Shown: positions 1 through 12,449 of the stretch, in pieces
How positions within the stretch are numbered: the stretch's first letter is position 1
Layout: every line of letters begins with the position of its first letter
DNA from: Anniella stebbinsi
Taxonomy: Eukaryota; Chordata; Lepidosauria; Squamata; Anniellidae
Assembly (NCBI GenBank): GCA_029215795.1
Contig: JARDYH010000001.1
Location: 6,442,001-6,506,000 of the forward strand
Direction of reading: 5' to 3'
DNA: 64,000 nucleotides
Notes under the pieces: model-generated
What the model was told of the DNA's origin: nothing
The model's input: the letters and a program-made list of their open reading frames with translations, nothing else
The model's database searches: none
Translations under genes and position numbers: made by a program

Positions 1-439
1 CTGGTCACCCACTGCAGGGTACTAGACCTCACTGCTGAAGGTTGATGTTTCAGGCATGTGATGTGGTCTTAATGCAGCTGGTCTAAATGGAAAGTGGATC
101 AATCTTTGGTTTAGGATATGGAAATTGGTTTGCCTTAGGTGCATAGTTTCAGATGGCCTTCCATTTGTTTCCCAACCTCTGGGGGATGGAGATAGCTTGT
201 AGAGAAGCTCACCAATAATTTGGATCTGTGCTCTGTACACTTGTTTTGACTGACTTGTTGGCATTTTGAGCATGTAGTCTATTGTGATGTTCCTGCCAAG
301 TCAATTACAATATGTACAGTGTTTGTTAAAGTGTGTTTGGTCTTAAAACAGGATGTGAAACTTGATGAGCGAATCATGGGTTTGGTGGAAGAATTGTGGC
401 ACATGTTTGTGATTTATAGGTTAGGAAGGGCTGAAGGTT

Positions 440-925
440 ATGCTTCTATCGTTTTTAGCATCTTTTTGTTGCCATATCCAAGTTGTCATAGTATTTAATA
501 TCAGTGATTTGGGCAGCATCATTGGGAAAGATTCCACCTTTCCCCTTGATTGCATTTTGATTGTCTTTGTTGAAGATGCAGCTCTTATTTGCCAATTATT
601 TCAAGTTAGAATGGCACTGAAATTGCAGCTGTCTGCTGTCTATAAAATGGCTAAAGCCCTCCAAATAGCTTCATTTGTTTTAATCATACCCTTTGCAGGC
701 ACATGTCTCTACTCCTTTCATCTCGCTCTTCTGCTGAGCCACCACTCATTCTTACGGCGTCAGGTTATCGGCTTCAAGTCACATTGCCACGAAGCTGCTT
801 CTGTCTACACCAGAATTTCCGTGTGCATTCACAATCCAGATGCTCTGGAAGCGTGTGGCGAGTTTTCCTATCTTTTCCTCAACTGGGGAGAAACCAATCT
901 AAAACACGGGACAGGAATCGTATAA
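440..925 (+). other. Unrecognised 161-codon open frame; candidate terminal exon
   Basis: An ATG at 440 opens a frame to TAA at 925. The second half (700-925) has about ten CpGs in 225 bases against a depleted background. It is preceded by an acceptor-like ATACCCTTTGCAG ending near 699 and followed by AATAAA at 1193-1198. I do not recognise the protein in either open frame: the first half is hydrophobic low-complexity, and a second frame (703-933) is also open. It could be the last exon of an upstream gene, a pseudogene or an old transposon fragment. The full 161-residue frame is probably not real. Confidence 0.15.
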
Positions 926-1811
926 TTGGCTGAGGGATTCCTCATTTGAATATGTTTTAAAAAGTGCAATTTACACACGTTACATGGTAGATGCTAAATT
1001 GTACTTTCTAACCTTACAGCAGTGTTCCTGTGCTACAGGTTCAATTTCATAATGGCATGAGTCGGGGGTAGATTGTTTAGAACATTTTTGTTTTTGAAGC
1101 ATCATCAGTTGGTATTTTAACATTGTTTTTGTGGTGGCGTTGAGCCAACTTTAGGCATTTTTTAATAGAAAGGCTGTATATAAACATCTTTAAATAAATG
1201 GGTGGAATTCTTGTGAGGGTTAACATGATTGAACTGTACACCTCATATTTATTAATGTTCTTAATGAGATTCTTAAATTACAGAATATTGTCAAAGATAG
1301 TTCCTCCTTTTCAGTGGGACTTGTGTGCAAACTTTGTACTGAACCTGATTCACGCATTAATATTTTAACTGTACATTTAAAATATTAGGTGTACACCTAA
1401 AAAAAGTAATATGTGGATGAGACAAACAAACACACATGTAGAAAATGGGTACATTCATGATACCTGGGTTTAGCTGCAGCTCCCAGTCAAATGTACGTTC
1501 ATTGCAGACCGTGGTTTGCTGCTGCAGGTGGAAAGATTCTTAATGTGTATAGGTAAATAGTGACTTTCCCAGCTGGCTTTTGTATAAAAAGCAGGATGAG
1601 ATATTTTTCTAAAATGAGTCCAGAGGATGATCTTAAGGCATACGATGCAGTTATATTGTTAAAGCTATGCAAGTATCAGCTTTGTCAGTGCCTGGATGGG
1701 CGACTGCCTAGGAGCCACACAGGTTATATGTTTTGAGTGGGGATATTGGATAACAAAGGAGGAAATGAGGTCTCTTCGTCTTGTGCTTCAGAAAGCAAGA
1801 GGAAGGGAGAT

Positions 1812-1877
1812 ACAGGTATTCTAGCTTTTATTCTAGTTTTTACTAGAGTAAACAAAAGTAAAAGCTAGAATACCTGT
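1812..1877. repeat. Perfect 19-bp inverted repeat (hairpin)
   Basis: ACAGGTATTCTAGCTTTTA at 1812-1830 is exactly inverted at 1859-1877, with a 28-base partly symmetrical spacer. It lies just upstream of a LINE 3' tail. Confidence 0.75.
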
Positions 1878-1904
1878 GTTCCACTTGCTTTTAAAGGCTT
1901 TTCT

Positions 1905-2014
1905 ATTGTGTTTTATTATATTGTTGTATTTTATGGTTTTTCATTTTGTGAACCTCCCAGAGAGCTTTGACTATTGAGCAGTACAGAAATGCAATACATA
2001 AATAAAAATAAATA
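1905..2014 (+). mobile_element. L2-like LINE 3' tail fragment
   Basis: The TTGTGAACCTCCCAGAGAGC core, followed by TATTGAGCAGTACAGAAATG and an AATAAATA-type tail, matches the inverse of the 3' ends at 51164 and 61379, so it is the same LINE family in the + direction. Only the 3' end is left. Confidence 0.6.
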
Positions 2015-2281
2015 TGCTTAAGATTCATACATTGAAATTGATTGCAAATGTGTGTGTTACCCTGTAAGTTTGTCAGCCTTTATCAGCATTGTAAATCGGT
2101 TGACTCCATCTGTGTGCTATGTCACCTGAAAACAGCCAGTTGGTAAAAGCCTACATATAACACGCTTCACCATTTTAATGGAGATAAATGTCCTTCAAAT
2201 CCCATCTTGTGTTTTACCACAGATTTTAATCCAGATTTATATGTGTGTGATAGTGAGGAACTTGGAGGGATGGCTAGCATT

Positions 2282-2345
2282 GCTGGATGGGGCATGCTGG
2301 GAGTTGTAGGATTCTTTTCTGTCTAAATATGCCTAGAATTGCACC
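2282..2345. mobile_element. Half of a small foldback element
   Basis: GCATGCTGGGAGTTGTAGGA followed by a TTTCTGTCTAAAtATGC core and AATTGCACC matches the right arm of the complete palindrome at 60838-60964. The left arm is missing. Confidence 0.45.
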
Positions 2346-2630
2346 TTTAATGTCAATTAAATAGGGTATTTCTGTCTTTGCAATGACTTGACAAACTTAA
2401 GACGGGAAATAATGCAATGGTGTCTGCCTGTGCTCTGTTTTGGCATACATTAAGCCTCAATTTATAAGCCATATCAAAACATAGTTTGTGTTAGCCATGG
2501 CTTAGAACTTCTTGTTTGCTTTTGTTCTCCATCTGCTCAGTGTCCTGATATCTAGCTGCAATGGCCTCTGGAGGCAGAGCAACTGCTGTGACTGTGATTT
2601 GTCATTTCAGATATCCTGCCAAACTGTAGG

Positions 2631-3127
2631 GCTAGTTCAGACATCATGATTTCAGCTTAATATGAGTGTCGGGTCCACACACTTCCTCCCCTCACATTTC
2701 TGAACCAGGAAACTAGCTTAATCTTGGTTTATTATCTAGGTCAGCCTTCCTGAGCCTGGTGCCCTCAAGATGTTTTAGACTACAACTCCCAACATTTCTG
2801 ACCAACAGCCATGGGAGTTGAAGTTCAAAATATCTGGAAGGCATCAGTTCAGTGAAGGGTGATGCTATGAAACCAGGTTCAGATTAAGCCATGGTTTCTC
2901 TTGGTTCAGATTTAATGGCAAATTGCAGTTTAAACTAACCAGGATAGAAGTGTTGAATTTAGCACATGAGGGGCTAAGAGAGAGGAGAGGTGCATGGACT
3001 CGATTCTCATTCTCAGTTTCATAAACCATTGTTTATCAAGCCAAGTTTGTTGTGTCTGAAATGGCCTATAATTATTGAGTCAGTTAAACTTCCTTAACCA
3101 TGGCTTGGTGTGATATCTGAATTGAGC
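2631..3127. mobile_element. Degenerate TIR element with a nested foldback element
   Basis: GCTAGTTCAGACATCATGA at the left is inverted at the right as a diverged copy (TGATATCTGAATTGAGC), roughly 500 bases apart. The interior repeats AACCATGG/CCATGGTT-type words. A second palindrome (about 2741-2862) of the CAGCCTTCC...GGAAGGC type lies inside it. No coding sequence is seen, so it is a non-autonomous DNA element. Confidence 0.45.
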
Positions 3128-5329
3128 ATAAGAGTTAAAAATTGAGTTGGTTTCCTAAGTGATTTGCAGTTCATTTTAAGCATTTAAAAAGTAGTTTTCT
3201 GGTTTCTGAGCCTGTCGGTGCATGGAAATAGCCTTTAGGGCTGCAAAGGGAAGCTTTAAATACTAACAACTTTTAAACATATGAGATTATATAAGCTAAG
3301 TTTCAATGCAGAAACAGAAACATGCCAAACATTGTGAGTTGGCAATAGGGAGCATTTGATCCTCCTGCGTGGTTAAAAATGCATACGTTAAGTTTAGATC
3401 TCAATCCCCAGAAAGGCATAAAGTCAAAACAGATGTATTCTGAATGTTTCACCAACCAGGGCTTTGATCTCCATTCTGTAGCACCACAATTGACAAAATA
3501 GAAACTTAAACTCACTACTATAGTTTAACACCTGAGTATGTTTTTGTTACGATAACACTTCTCATGAGGATATTTGTTGTTAATGAGGAAATCATCTGTT
3601 GCCTTATTTATTTAAAGTCTTTATACTTCACCTTTCTATTAGATACTATCATGGCAGGTTACGACACTATTTTTCAAACAGTTTTACAAAAATGAAAAAT
3701 ATTTATAAAGTAGCCAAAATAAAATTTGAGGAGCAGTCAATAAAAGCATTTCAAGTCAAAAGCTTACTTAAGCCACATTCTAGCTGCTTGCTGAAAGGTG
3801 ACCAGTAAAGTAGTCATAGGGGCCTTCTGGGCACCACAGTTGAAAAGGCCCTGTCTTGCTTTCCCACTGGCCCCCAAATATCAACAGGGTTTAAGATGTT
3901 TTGTTATATTACTTACCTCCTATTTTTCTAAATACACACATTCAGTATCTTGAAAGCTATGAAAGCTTTCCTCCCTGCTCTAAAGCTGATTGCTCTAAAG
4001 CTGATTGCTCTGACCCTGAGAGGCTCCCTTTCTTACGTCTCTTATCTATACTGTTTTGTCTCAGAAGGATTGTGTTCCAGCTCCATTCTAGTTCTAGAAG
4101 AATGGCAGGTCTTGTGAAATCTTGGCATGCTTCTTCGTAGACTGTCCACCAATTATTTTTTTTCAATTGGTTCAACTGCCTGGCTTTATAGTGAGTAAGT
4201 AAATGAACTTACTGCTCCACTGAAGATTCCTCTTAGAAGATCAGGCTACAGGATTAATGAGAAATGTGCACTTGTCACAGGAAAAAGGTTCACATTCATG
4301 ATGCAGAATTACACACATCTGGAATAGCCATTCCGCATGTATAATTCTAGATGGTCTCGTTTCTGCTTACTGCCCCAGTGAAGAAAGCCTGTGCTGATGT
4401 ACTCCAATTGAGGTAGTTTGCAAAACAGAGCCTTAAAATTCGAGAAATATTTAGCATGCTTTTATTTCCACTTTGTCATGTGACTTTCCTACAATCCTGC
4501 CTTGAGAAAGTGAAACGCTTCAAAAATAGGCCCCAAATCTCCACCATGGGTAGCCCAACTTAATACTCTGCATAGGCTTAAATAATTATGAAACCTTTTT
4601 AATTAGCCTTCTACTCCTTAATTTACCTGTCAAATTGATGTTCAGAACTCGAGGGATATGACTTCCCTGCTAGCGGGATAACATCATGTAACCTAAAGCA
4701 TTTTCTGGGGGGAACAGCTGTCTGTTAGCAGGAAAATGAGTTGTTTCTGGGGAAAAAGTGAGACCAGAATTATGGTTGGTTGCTAGATGTCGTCTTAGTT
4801 TTTAATAACTTTATCTTTAGCTTTCAGCATGTCAGAATTGCATGTTTCGGAAGGGTATATCCCCCTCCCCATCAGTTATATTTGTCTGAGGTGGTTGAGC
4901 TCCTGGAAGGAAGGATGGGTTACACCCTTGTGTGTGAGAGAAACCCTTCTGTTCCACAATAATCAAAGTAGAAAGATGATTTCTCAGTCTTTTTACTTTA
5001 CTTGGAGTAGTACAAATGGAAAGGACCCACAGAACCTTGCAGGTGCCCATCTAGTCCTGCCCTTAAAGCAGGAATGGAGATCCTTTTTCGGTAGAGGGAT
5101 GAATTCCTTTAGGACTCATCTGTTGGGAACCTCATGGTGATGGTTGGCAGGACTAGCTAGGGCCACATGCAGAGGGGCTTATGAAACTAGGTCAGCGGCT
5201 GCAAGTTGCTCACTTTTGCCTTAAAGGCTTCAATGAAAGAGGTTTCTTCAACCCCTTTCAGGAAACAGTTATTAAAATGATTTCCCCCCTAAAGTTTTAT
5301 TGAAGCTAGTGTGTGTTTCTGTGCCTAAT

Positions 5330-6069
5330 TCAAAGTGCTGCTGGTGACCTTTAAAACCCTGTATAGTTTGGGACTAGCATACCTGAGGGACTGCCTATCC
5401 CCATATGAGCCTGTCGATTTATTAAGGTCATAGGCAGACATCAGAAGCACATCTGGTTGGGACCTGGGAGAGGGTCTTTTCCCTGGGCTGGGGGGAGGGG
5501 GCTCCCTCTTAAGGGAAGCTTGTGCTGTCTTTCTTCAATAGTGTTTTGCTGCATGGCAGAAACCTTCTTTTTCAGGATATCTTTGCATTATAAAGTGTTT
5601 CAAGCTGGCAGGTCTTTTTCTGTTGTAGGCCTTATAAGATGTTATTTTAAATTATTTATTTTCGTAATGATATGGTCTAATTTGGTGCTACTTTAAATTA
5701 TTTATTTATATTATTACATTATTTTATTTACTTATTTAATTTATATCCCACCTTTTTTCCTCCAAGGAACTCAGGATGGCGTACATAATCCTCCTCCCCA
5801 TTTATCCTCACAGGAACAACCCTGTGAGGTAGGTTGGGATGAGACTGGCCCCAAAGTCACCCAGTGAGCTTCCATGGCCGAGTGGGGACTAGAACCCAGA
5901 TCTCCTGACTCCCAGTCCAACACTCTAGCCACTATACCACACTGACTCTCTGCACCAAATTATGGTGCAACCTGACATAGTCTTGTGTTTGATATTGTTG
6001 TATTGGCTTATTATTTTTTTAAAAAAAGACTAAGCAAAATGATGATGATGATGATAATAATAATAATAC
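5330..6069 (+). mobile_element. L2-like LINE 3' fragment, split by a SINE
   Basis: 5330-5560 encodes degraded end-of-reverse-transcriptase sequence: a TFKTLYSLGLAYLRDCL-like stretch in broken frames, then a SYEPVD-type segment. The same kind of sequence resumes after 5955 with a TTTGATATTGTTGTATTGGC-type end and finishes in a (TGA/TAA)n tail at 6042-6069. Similar microsatellite tails are seen at 40278 and 63347. Confidence 0.5.
5735..5953 (-). mobile_element. tRNA-headed SINE (type A)
   Basis: On the - strand it reads GTGGTATAGTGGCTAGAGTG (A-box region), a GGTTCTAGTCC B-box, then GGTGACTTTGGGGCC and CCTCACAGGGTTGTTCC. The same element type is at 49793 and 52629. It is flanked by a weak 13-14 base duplication (AATTTGGTGC / AATTATGGTGC), which suggests insertion into the surrounding LINE. 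Confidence 0.7.
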
Positions 6070-8720
6070 TTTTGTGCAGTTTTGAAACCACTGCTACTTG
6101 CATCACTATTCATCTGATCATTTTCTCAAGTAATCATTATATGCACTCAAGCACGCTTGATCAAATGTGTGAAGGAGTACTTCCATGTTCCTCTTTTTCT
6201 CATAGAACTCAGTTGGCATTCAACTTCTGCATGTTGCACATTGCCTATTAAAACAGGAGTCATAAACATCAGTTTAAGCACATACTGTTAATCTGTTCAC
6301 ATAATCGCCAGAAGGTGGCATTACTGATTTTGAGTGAACATTGCCTCACTTATTGGGTCTTTTAAAACTTCATTGTGTAATAAATGTTGCCCTTGAGTGC
6401 TACAACGTGTGACAGCAATTTCTGCTTCTGAAATACGTCAATGTAGAGGGAGCTGTTGTACTGATTTATTTTTAGTTAAGTTGTTGTCTAATTCCAGTAA
6501 TCTGGACAAGACAAAATTCACATTTTTCAAAATGTGAAATGTTTATAGCTGGGTTAAGAAGGGGCTGGACTAAAACACGTTTTGTTTCCATTGGAACGGT
6601 GGGATATTGCATCTGCTTGCAACTTGTCCACAAATGTGTTTACTTGAGAGAAACCCCCATTGAATTCAGTGGAACGTACTTCTTGATAATACATCTTGTG
6701 ATTTTAGTTTAAACATATAAAGAGAACTTGAAGTTAACCAAAGTAGTAACACCTGTTCTGGCTATGTTGGGTTTGGATGGGCCCTTAATTTAAGGTCTTG
6801 ACACCATGACCCTCCAATTACTTAATAATAAAACTGTGAACCTGAGAGTCCCTTACATTTTGTTTGTTTGTTTATGGAATTTCTGTCTTTTCATTACAAA
6901 ATAGTCCCAAAGAGGGATACAACCAATAAAGCACAATAAAATGATACAACCTTGACCAAAAAACAAAACTACTATTAGTAGTATGCTATTTTTTATCAGA
7001 GCTGGCCTGAAGTACATCAAGGAAATTATACTGTTCAGATTTTTTTTAAAAAAATATACTTGCATTCCACTCTGATGGGGCTTTGAGCAGTTTTCATCCA
7101 GAGTTAATGTTTGTGATAGCATTTAATGACATTTGAGAAGGCAAATGTACCCTGGAAGACTGAAAGGACACTGATGATCTTTTGCCCATAAGTGGTCGAG
7201 AAACGTGATGCTAACTGAAAAACAGACAAATGTAATCTCTGCCTGGTATATGTGGGCAAATGAACAATTAATGAGTGCTTTATTGAGCAGATTCTGTATT
7301 TGGTTATTGCTTGCGCTAGACATAAGTGATAATTGTGTGATTTCTCAGATATGGCGTGTCTGTCTTATTGTTCGTGAAGAAGGCTTTTTTTTTGCTAGAA
7401 AGAACTCAGTATGTACATAGTGGCATTTCTTGACAGTGAATCTTGCCAGATTTGAGAAGATGATGGATGTGGTTCTTTGGTCCTTAGCATGGCAGGAGTA
7501 GCTTAAAATGTCATAAGCCTCCCCGTTTCCCAGCTTTGTCATATGAGAAATTTGGGGAATAATATATGAGAGAAGAAGAGTACGATACCAGAATAAAAGA
7601 CAAGGGAGCCTCACAATCGAAACTTCCAAACTTTACAGGTAGTTTTTAGGGTTGTGTTTATTTCTGTTTATGTTCTTAGTTCTCTAAGCAGGCCTAGATG
7701 GGAAATACAGATTTGGGTGAACCCAAGGCATCATTGGATAGAATGGAAAGGAGGTTGTAACTTGGTTATACATAAGCAGTGTACAAATACAGTTGCTTTG
7801 AGTCACTTTAGTCTGCTTTGAGCTTAGTACCACATTACTAAATGTGTTCTGGGTCTGCAGTGAGGGCATGAATTTTAATTCCCAAGCAAGTATTTTAAAA
7901 GCCACAGTATCTTATTTTTAAGTCATGGAGTGAGAAATCACAGTCTCAGACAGAAATGCTTAAGTTTTTAAAATAAAAAAATGTATGGGCATATCTGACA
8001 TGGGAGCACTTTGTTGCTACTTTGGTGCCTTGGCAAACTAGCTCTGAAAAGAAGATATACGATGGCTCGGGATTTTGAATCGATCCTTTATCACCTCTCC
8101 ATGTATGCTTTGCAGCACGTGGTTCATAACATCTGGCATGTCAAAAAGCAAGGAAATCTGTAGGCAATGCTTGGGTAGCCAGCGCACTGGCTCTTGATGA
8201 GCCTTAGATGACTGTATTCCACTTCAGACATTGTTCTGTTTGGTTGGATCCCCTCTCCCATCATGACAGTTGCTGAACTTTCCCCTTCTGAGTAATCTGC
8301 AGTCCTTCGTCTCAAACATTTCAGCTGTTAGACACTGGGAAAAAAATATGCCTCAGTTTGGCATCATGTGTGCCACTTGCAGAACTGCTATGAACTGTTT
8401 GTTTGTTCTGCAGATAAAGAATGCCTGGGCCAGAGTACAGTACTGCTGTCTGCACCCCCAGTTAGTATGTGTGTGTGTCTATGTGTTCATTTTAGAAGGA
8501 TGTGGCGCCATGTAGAAAATGCAGCCCACCATCTGTTCAGACTGCCTCCCAGGAGAAAGATGAGCCAGCAGCTGTCCGAGTTGATGTATTAGAGCTGTTG
8601 TCTCTATTTTGGGCTGTGGGGTTGAAAGGGAGATGGAAGACCATCTAGTCTGATCTTGTGCTGCAAGGCAGGGTCATATAATGAAGTAACCTTTGCACAC
8701 ACTATTACCACACTATGGTA
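6070..8720. other. Upstream intergenic stretch without recognised genes
   Basis: This is AT-rich single-copy-looking DNA. Open frames here are short, overlap on both strands and lack splice or codon support. A short CATTGAATTCAGTGGAACGT segment near 6658 resembles one arm of the foldback type at 33754. Confidence 0.5.
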
Positions 8721-9820
8721 ATGGCTATAGCTAAGTGTAGAGATGTAAAATTTCTGGAACTTTTGAAGCCATGGGGGGGAAAAAGCAGTTTTTTTCCTGT
8801 TTTTTTTTTCAGGGGGGAAAATGAACATCTTTGGAAAAATTGAAAAAATGCACTATTAGCATCTTTTACAGATTGAAAGCCACTTTGTTACTTTAGGAAC
8901 ATAAAGTGTAGGTTTGGCCAAAAAATTATCACATTTGGTATATTAAAAGTATAGTTCATTCAAGCAATTATTACAAATTAAATTTACTTTTTAAATTTTT
9001 TGCCTTTTTAATTTTTTTTAACAAATGGAGCTACAAGCTCCTGAACTGTAAGGAACACCTGAACTGTAAGGAACCTCTTTGGTTTTGCCAGTTTATGAGG
9101 AGCAGGCAAAAACAATTTAAAAAACAAACAGAAGAAACCATCAACATTAGTAACAAGGAAAATTATTTATGTCTCTGCTAGTCCTCCACAGTGTCAAGCA
9201 GACATAAAGCACCCATTCCCATAAAAAGAACTGCGAAAAAAGGGGGACCAAGATTCAATGAAATTGAATCAGACTCATTTTCTGAGCTATAGCTATCACT
9301 ATCAGTTTCTGTCTCTGCTTCAATGGCAGTGGCCCCTAGAGGAGCTGTAGTCTCAGTTTATAACCTGGGACTTGCTTGTCCTTGGTGCACAGAAATTGTA
9401 ATAATCTGATACTGTACATAGTTTTTAGAAATCTTTGGAGAAGTAAGTATATAAACACCTTGTCTTAAACATTTTATACAGCATGCTAAAATCAAACATT
9501 CCATAATCTGTTTTTTCTTCATTTTTTTTTCAATTAAAAAACAAAAAACAAAAAAGGCTTTGGGGGGAAAAATGGAGGGTGAGCCCATTTCCCCCCCAAA
9601 TTTTTCCAGTTTTTTTCCAGGTCTTCATATCTCTAGCTAAGTGGTGGAACACGTGGTTTGCATGCAGAAGGCCCCATGTTTAATCCCAGCCATCTCCAGA
9701 TTGGCCTGGAAATGACTCCTGGCTGAAACCCTGGAAAGCCCCTGCCTGTCAATGAAGACAATATTGAGCTAAATGGACCAACAGTTTGACTCGGTCTAAG
9801 GCAGCTTCTTATGTCCCCCA
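8721..9820 (+). mobile_element. tRNA-headed SINE (type B), split by a hAT element
   Basis: The head GGCTATAGCTAAGTG (8721-8737) continues after 9635 as GCTAAGTGGTGGAACACG, then TTTGCATGCAGAAGG, a GTTTAATCCCAG B-box, ACCCTGGAAAGCC and GAGCTAAATGGACCAACAG. The same SINE type is found at 19801, 35366, 45010 and, reversed, at 56457. Removing 8738-9635 and one copy of GCTAAGTG restores a normal SINE head. Confidence 0.75.
8738..9635 (+). mobile_element. Non-autonomous hAT-like DNA transposon, copy 1
   Basis: The ends are TAGAGATGTAAAATTTC and, inverted, TAGAGATATGAAG. The element is flanked by a perfect 8-bp target-site duplication GCTAAGTG (8730-8737 and 9636-9643), the hallmark of hAT elements. 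Subterminal regions on both sides carry repeated TGGAAAAA-like words and G/A runs. The interior shares long blocks with 46093-47042 in the opposite orientation, and no intact transposase frame is seen. Confidence 0.85.
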
Positions 9821-9825
9821 ATTTA

Positions 9826-11934
9826 TAAGAAGACCTCTGCTGGAGTGCCTCAGCAAGCAATTTATTATTCCTGTACGGCACACTTTTCTGGCACACCTAG
9901 CGCTCTAACATTTTTCACATCTCAGCAACAACCTTTTGTGGAAAATTGGGCTGAGCAAGCGTGCTTTGATCCTGTGAGCTTCATAACTGAGTGAGGATTT
10001 GAACCAGGGTGCTCGGCTGTAGCGGCCATGCCTTGTTTGTTAATAACTTCCAATGATACGATACATTCAAATATGTTAGCAGAATTATGCAAAATATATT
10101 TTGATCAAGTAGCTAGTACAAACCGCCTATGGCCCTGTAGGCGATTTGTATACCACTAATTGCCTAGTAAAAGAGCTTGAGTGTGTCAGACAAGCGAGCC
10201 AAATCTCACGCTGGACCAAAGAGTCACTGAGAGTCTCATTTGAGCAATACCCTTCAACCTCACAGTTCCCAAGATGCTGATGAGTTAGAACAAACCCCAC
10301 CTGCTTAGTCTCCCTAAGAGAGAATGTTCTTGGTGATTGTTCAGTATTACTTGCTCCTTTCTCACTGGAAAATGTAATAAAAAAGTTACTTCCAGAAGAT
10401 GCCAAAGAAATGTATTTCCTTGATCTCTTCTACAAGAGGAAGGGGCATTGCCTCTTCTCCAAGGTCAGTTATTTATTTTTGGTTCAGAAATAGCTTTCCT
10501 TTTAGCCTCTGCTTTAGTTGACCGTACAGCTTTATTAATTCATCCTACACACTAGCAGTACATTCTGAAGGTAAAGGTCTATAAAGAGAGAGAAGTAGAA
10601 TTGATGGGTTACTTTGGAGCGAATGGATTTCTAATACTAGTATTGGTCGGCTTGGTGAAATAGCGACTGTTTAATTCAGGGAAATAGATGAGGATTGTAA
10701 GCCTGCAAAGGAAAGAAACAAAGCTAAGCTGTGTTGCTGATTGAGTGGGTGATGGCTTCCTTTGCAGCAGTGTCTTCAAGGGGTCAGAGGGTCTCAATAT
10801 ATGCTTGGCAGTGGGCGACTCTCATTGGGCACACCGTAGCTGTTTGGCCTTTTTCCAGGGGTTGGCTGGATAGCTCTTATAGCAGCTTCTATTGGCTTAT
10901 CCAGATTCTGACGCCAATGGAGGGTTGAAAATTTGCTGATTTATCTCCCCCGCCCCGCTGAACTCTGTACTGACAGTAGAATTAGCAAGTTCTTTCATTC
11001 CATAAGTAGAAAATATTGCATCTGCTTGTAACAATCAGGTTTAGCCTGAACACCAGATGACCTCATTGTCCTTCAACTTCTTGGGTGTGTGGGGGCGGGG
11101 GCAGAAATAGGAGGCATCCTTCTACTATTATCTTAAGGTTGTTCATTAATCTTGATTTTTTTAAAATGCACAAAGCACACTGATCTTGCAGAGAGGCAAT
11201 GAAAATTACATAATGTATGCAGCGTAAGTTTAGCCGATGTCTCTCGGGTGCATAATGCAAAAGACTGGTGAAGTCCAGTCTGTTGAGTTATCTATGTAAA
11301 TTAGAACAGTTCATGCACTGTTGGTAGTGCACAGTTTAAAAGTAGGCATCACTCAGCATGTAAATGCATGACTGCAATCCAATTTTGTGGGAATAGCCTT
11401 TTGTGCTGCTGGCTACATGCTTCAGTAAATCTGCTTTTAGCAGCAATAAATCTGAACCGATCTTATCAGCGAAACCAGATCGCTGAAGTTCTGCAAGAGT
11501 TCAAGTCTTTTTAAAAGTTAGAATGAAAGATCAGAAATGGATTAGCTCATGTCTCCATACCGCATGTGTGTATCTGATTTCTCTTTTCTCTCCACCCCCC
11601 ACCCCATCCTTGGAGAACAATAGCCTAAAATATATTTCTATTTTTAAGCATTGCGCTTGCGATGATAACATGTCAACTTACTCTGCTGTGAGAGAGGACT
11701 TCTCAGTTGCTTAACATATAGTGTCTGCCCTCCCTGAGATAGGGTTATTAGATGAGCATCTGAGCATCTTTCAGTTCAGTGCTGCATGTTGGTATATTGT
11801 ATGGACATTGGCCTGCAACTAGAGTTTTCAGTGCAGTTGGTGACTTGAAAGCAAAAAACATAGAAGGTACCACTTCTGCTAGAGTACCCCCACTCCCCCA
11901 AACTGTAAATGAAACTGAGCAGAAATAGCAATAA
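9826..11934. other. Upstream intergenic stretch without recognised genes
   Basis: No recognised gene or complete repeat was seen. Frames up to 92 codons (for example 10127-10405 on -) have no splice or family support. Confidence 0.5.
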
Positions 11935-12008
11935 TTAAATAAAAAGCACTCTGGCCATTGTTGCCTTCCCGTTAAATAAAAAGCACTCTGGCTACTGTTG
12001 CCTTTTCC
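11935..12008. repeat. 37-bp direct tandem duplication
   Basis: TTAAATAAAAAGCACTCTGG starts at 11935 and again at 11972, followed in each copy by a near-identical TTGCC segment. The two copies differ at a few bases. Confidence 0.8.
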
Positions 12009-12190
12009 ATTATATTTAGATTATTCTCCGAGGAGACGTTCAGCCATGCTGCTGAACAGAAGTCTGCTCTGGTGGCACCCTGCCACAATGAGAGAAGCAT
12101 ACTCTGAAGTCCATAAAAATCAATATTGGAGTCCACTCGGAAACCTACCATTCCAGTGTGTTAGCATTTGTGAGTCGACATAGGAGCTGT

Positions 12191-12247
12191 TGTGGATGCG
12201 CCTTCACTGCTGTGGATGCGCCTTCACTGCTGTGGATGCGCCTTCAC
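12191..12247. repeat. 20-bp tandem repeat, three copies
   Basis: TGTGGATGCGCCTTCACTGC is repeated at 12191, 12211 and 12231. The last copy is incomplete. Each copy holds one CpG. Confidence 0.9.
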
Positions 12248-12379
12248 ATCAATTAAGCCACCCTGTGCTTTGGGGTAAAATTCCTTGCTCTCCTATGTCA
12301 TCCATCCAACCGCCCCTGCGTAAGCTCTCCTTCATAAAGTGGATCAATTGTGTGTTTCTTTAAGCATGCTTTTAAAATG

Positions 12380-12405
12380 CACACACACACACACACACAC
12401 ACACC
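12380..12405. repeat. (CA)n microsatellite
   Basis: About 12 uninterrupted CA units, followed about 60 bases later by a 10-base G run. Confidence 0.9.
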
Positions 12406-12449
12406 CCTCTGATAGGTGCCTGCCCCTGGAGGTCACCAACCAACAGACC

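Noticed and set aside
12191..12247. CRISPR-like array
   Set aside because: The three 20-bp copies are directly adjacent with no spacers: a simple tandem repeat in vertebrate DNA.
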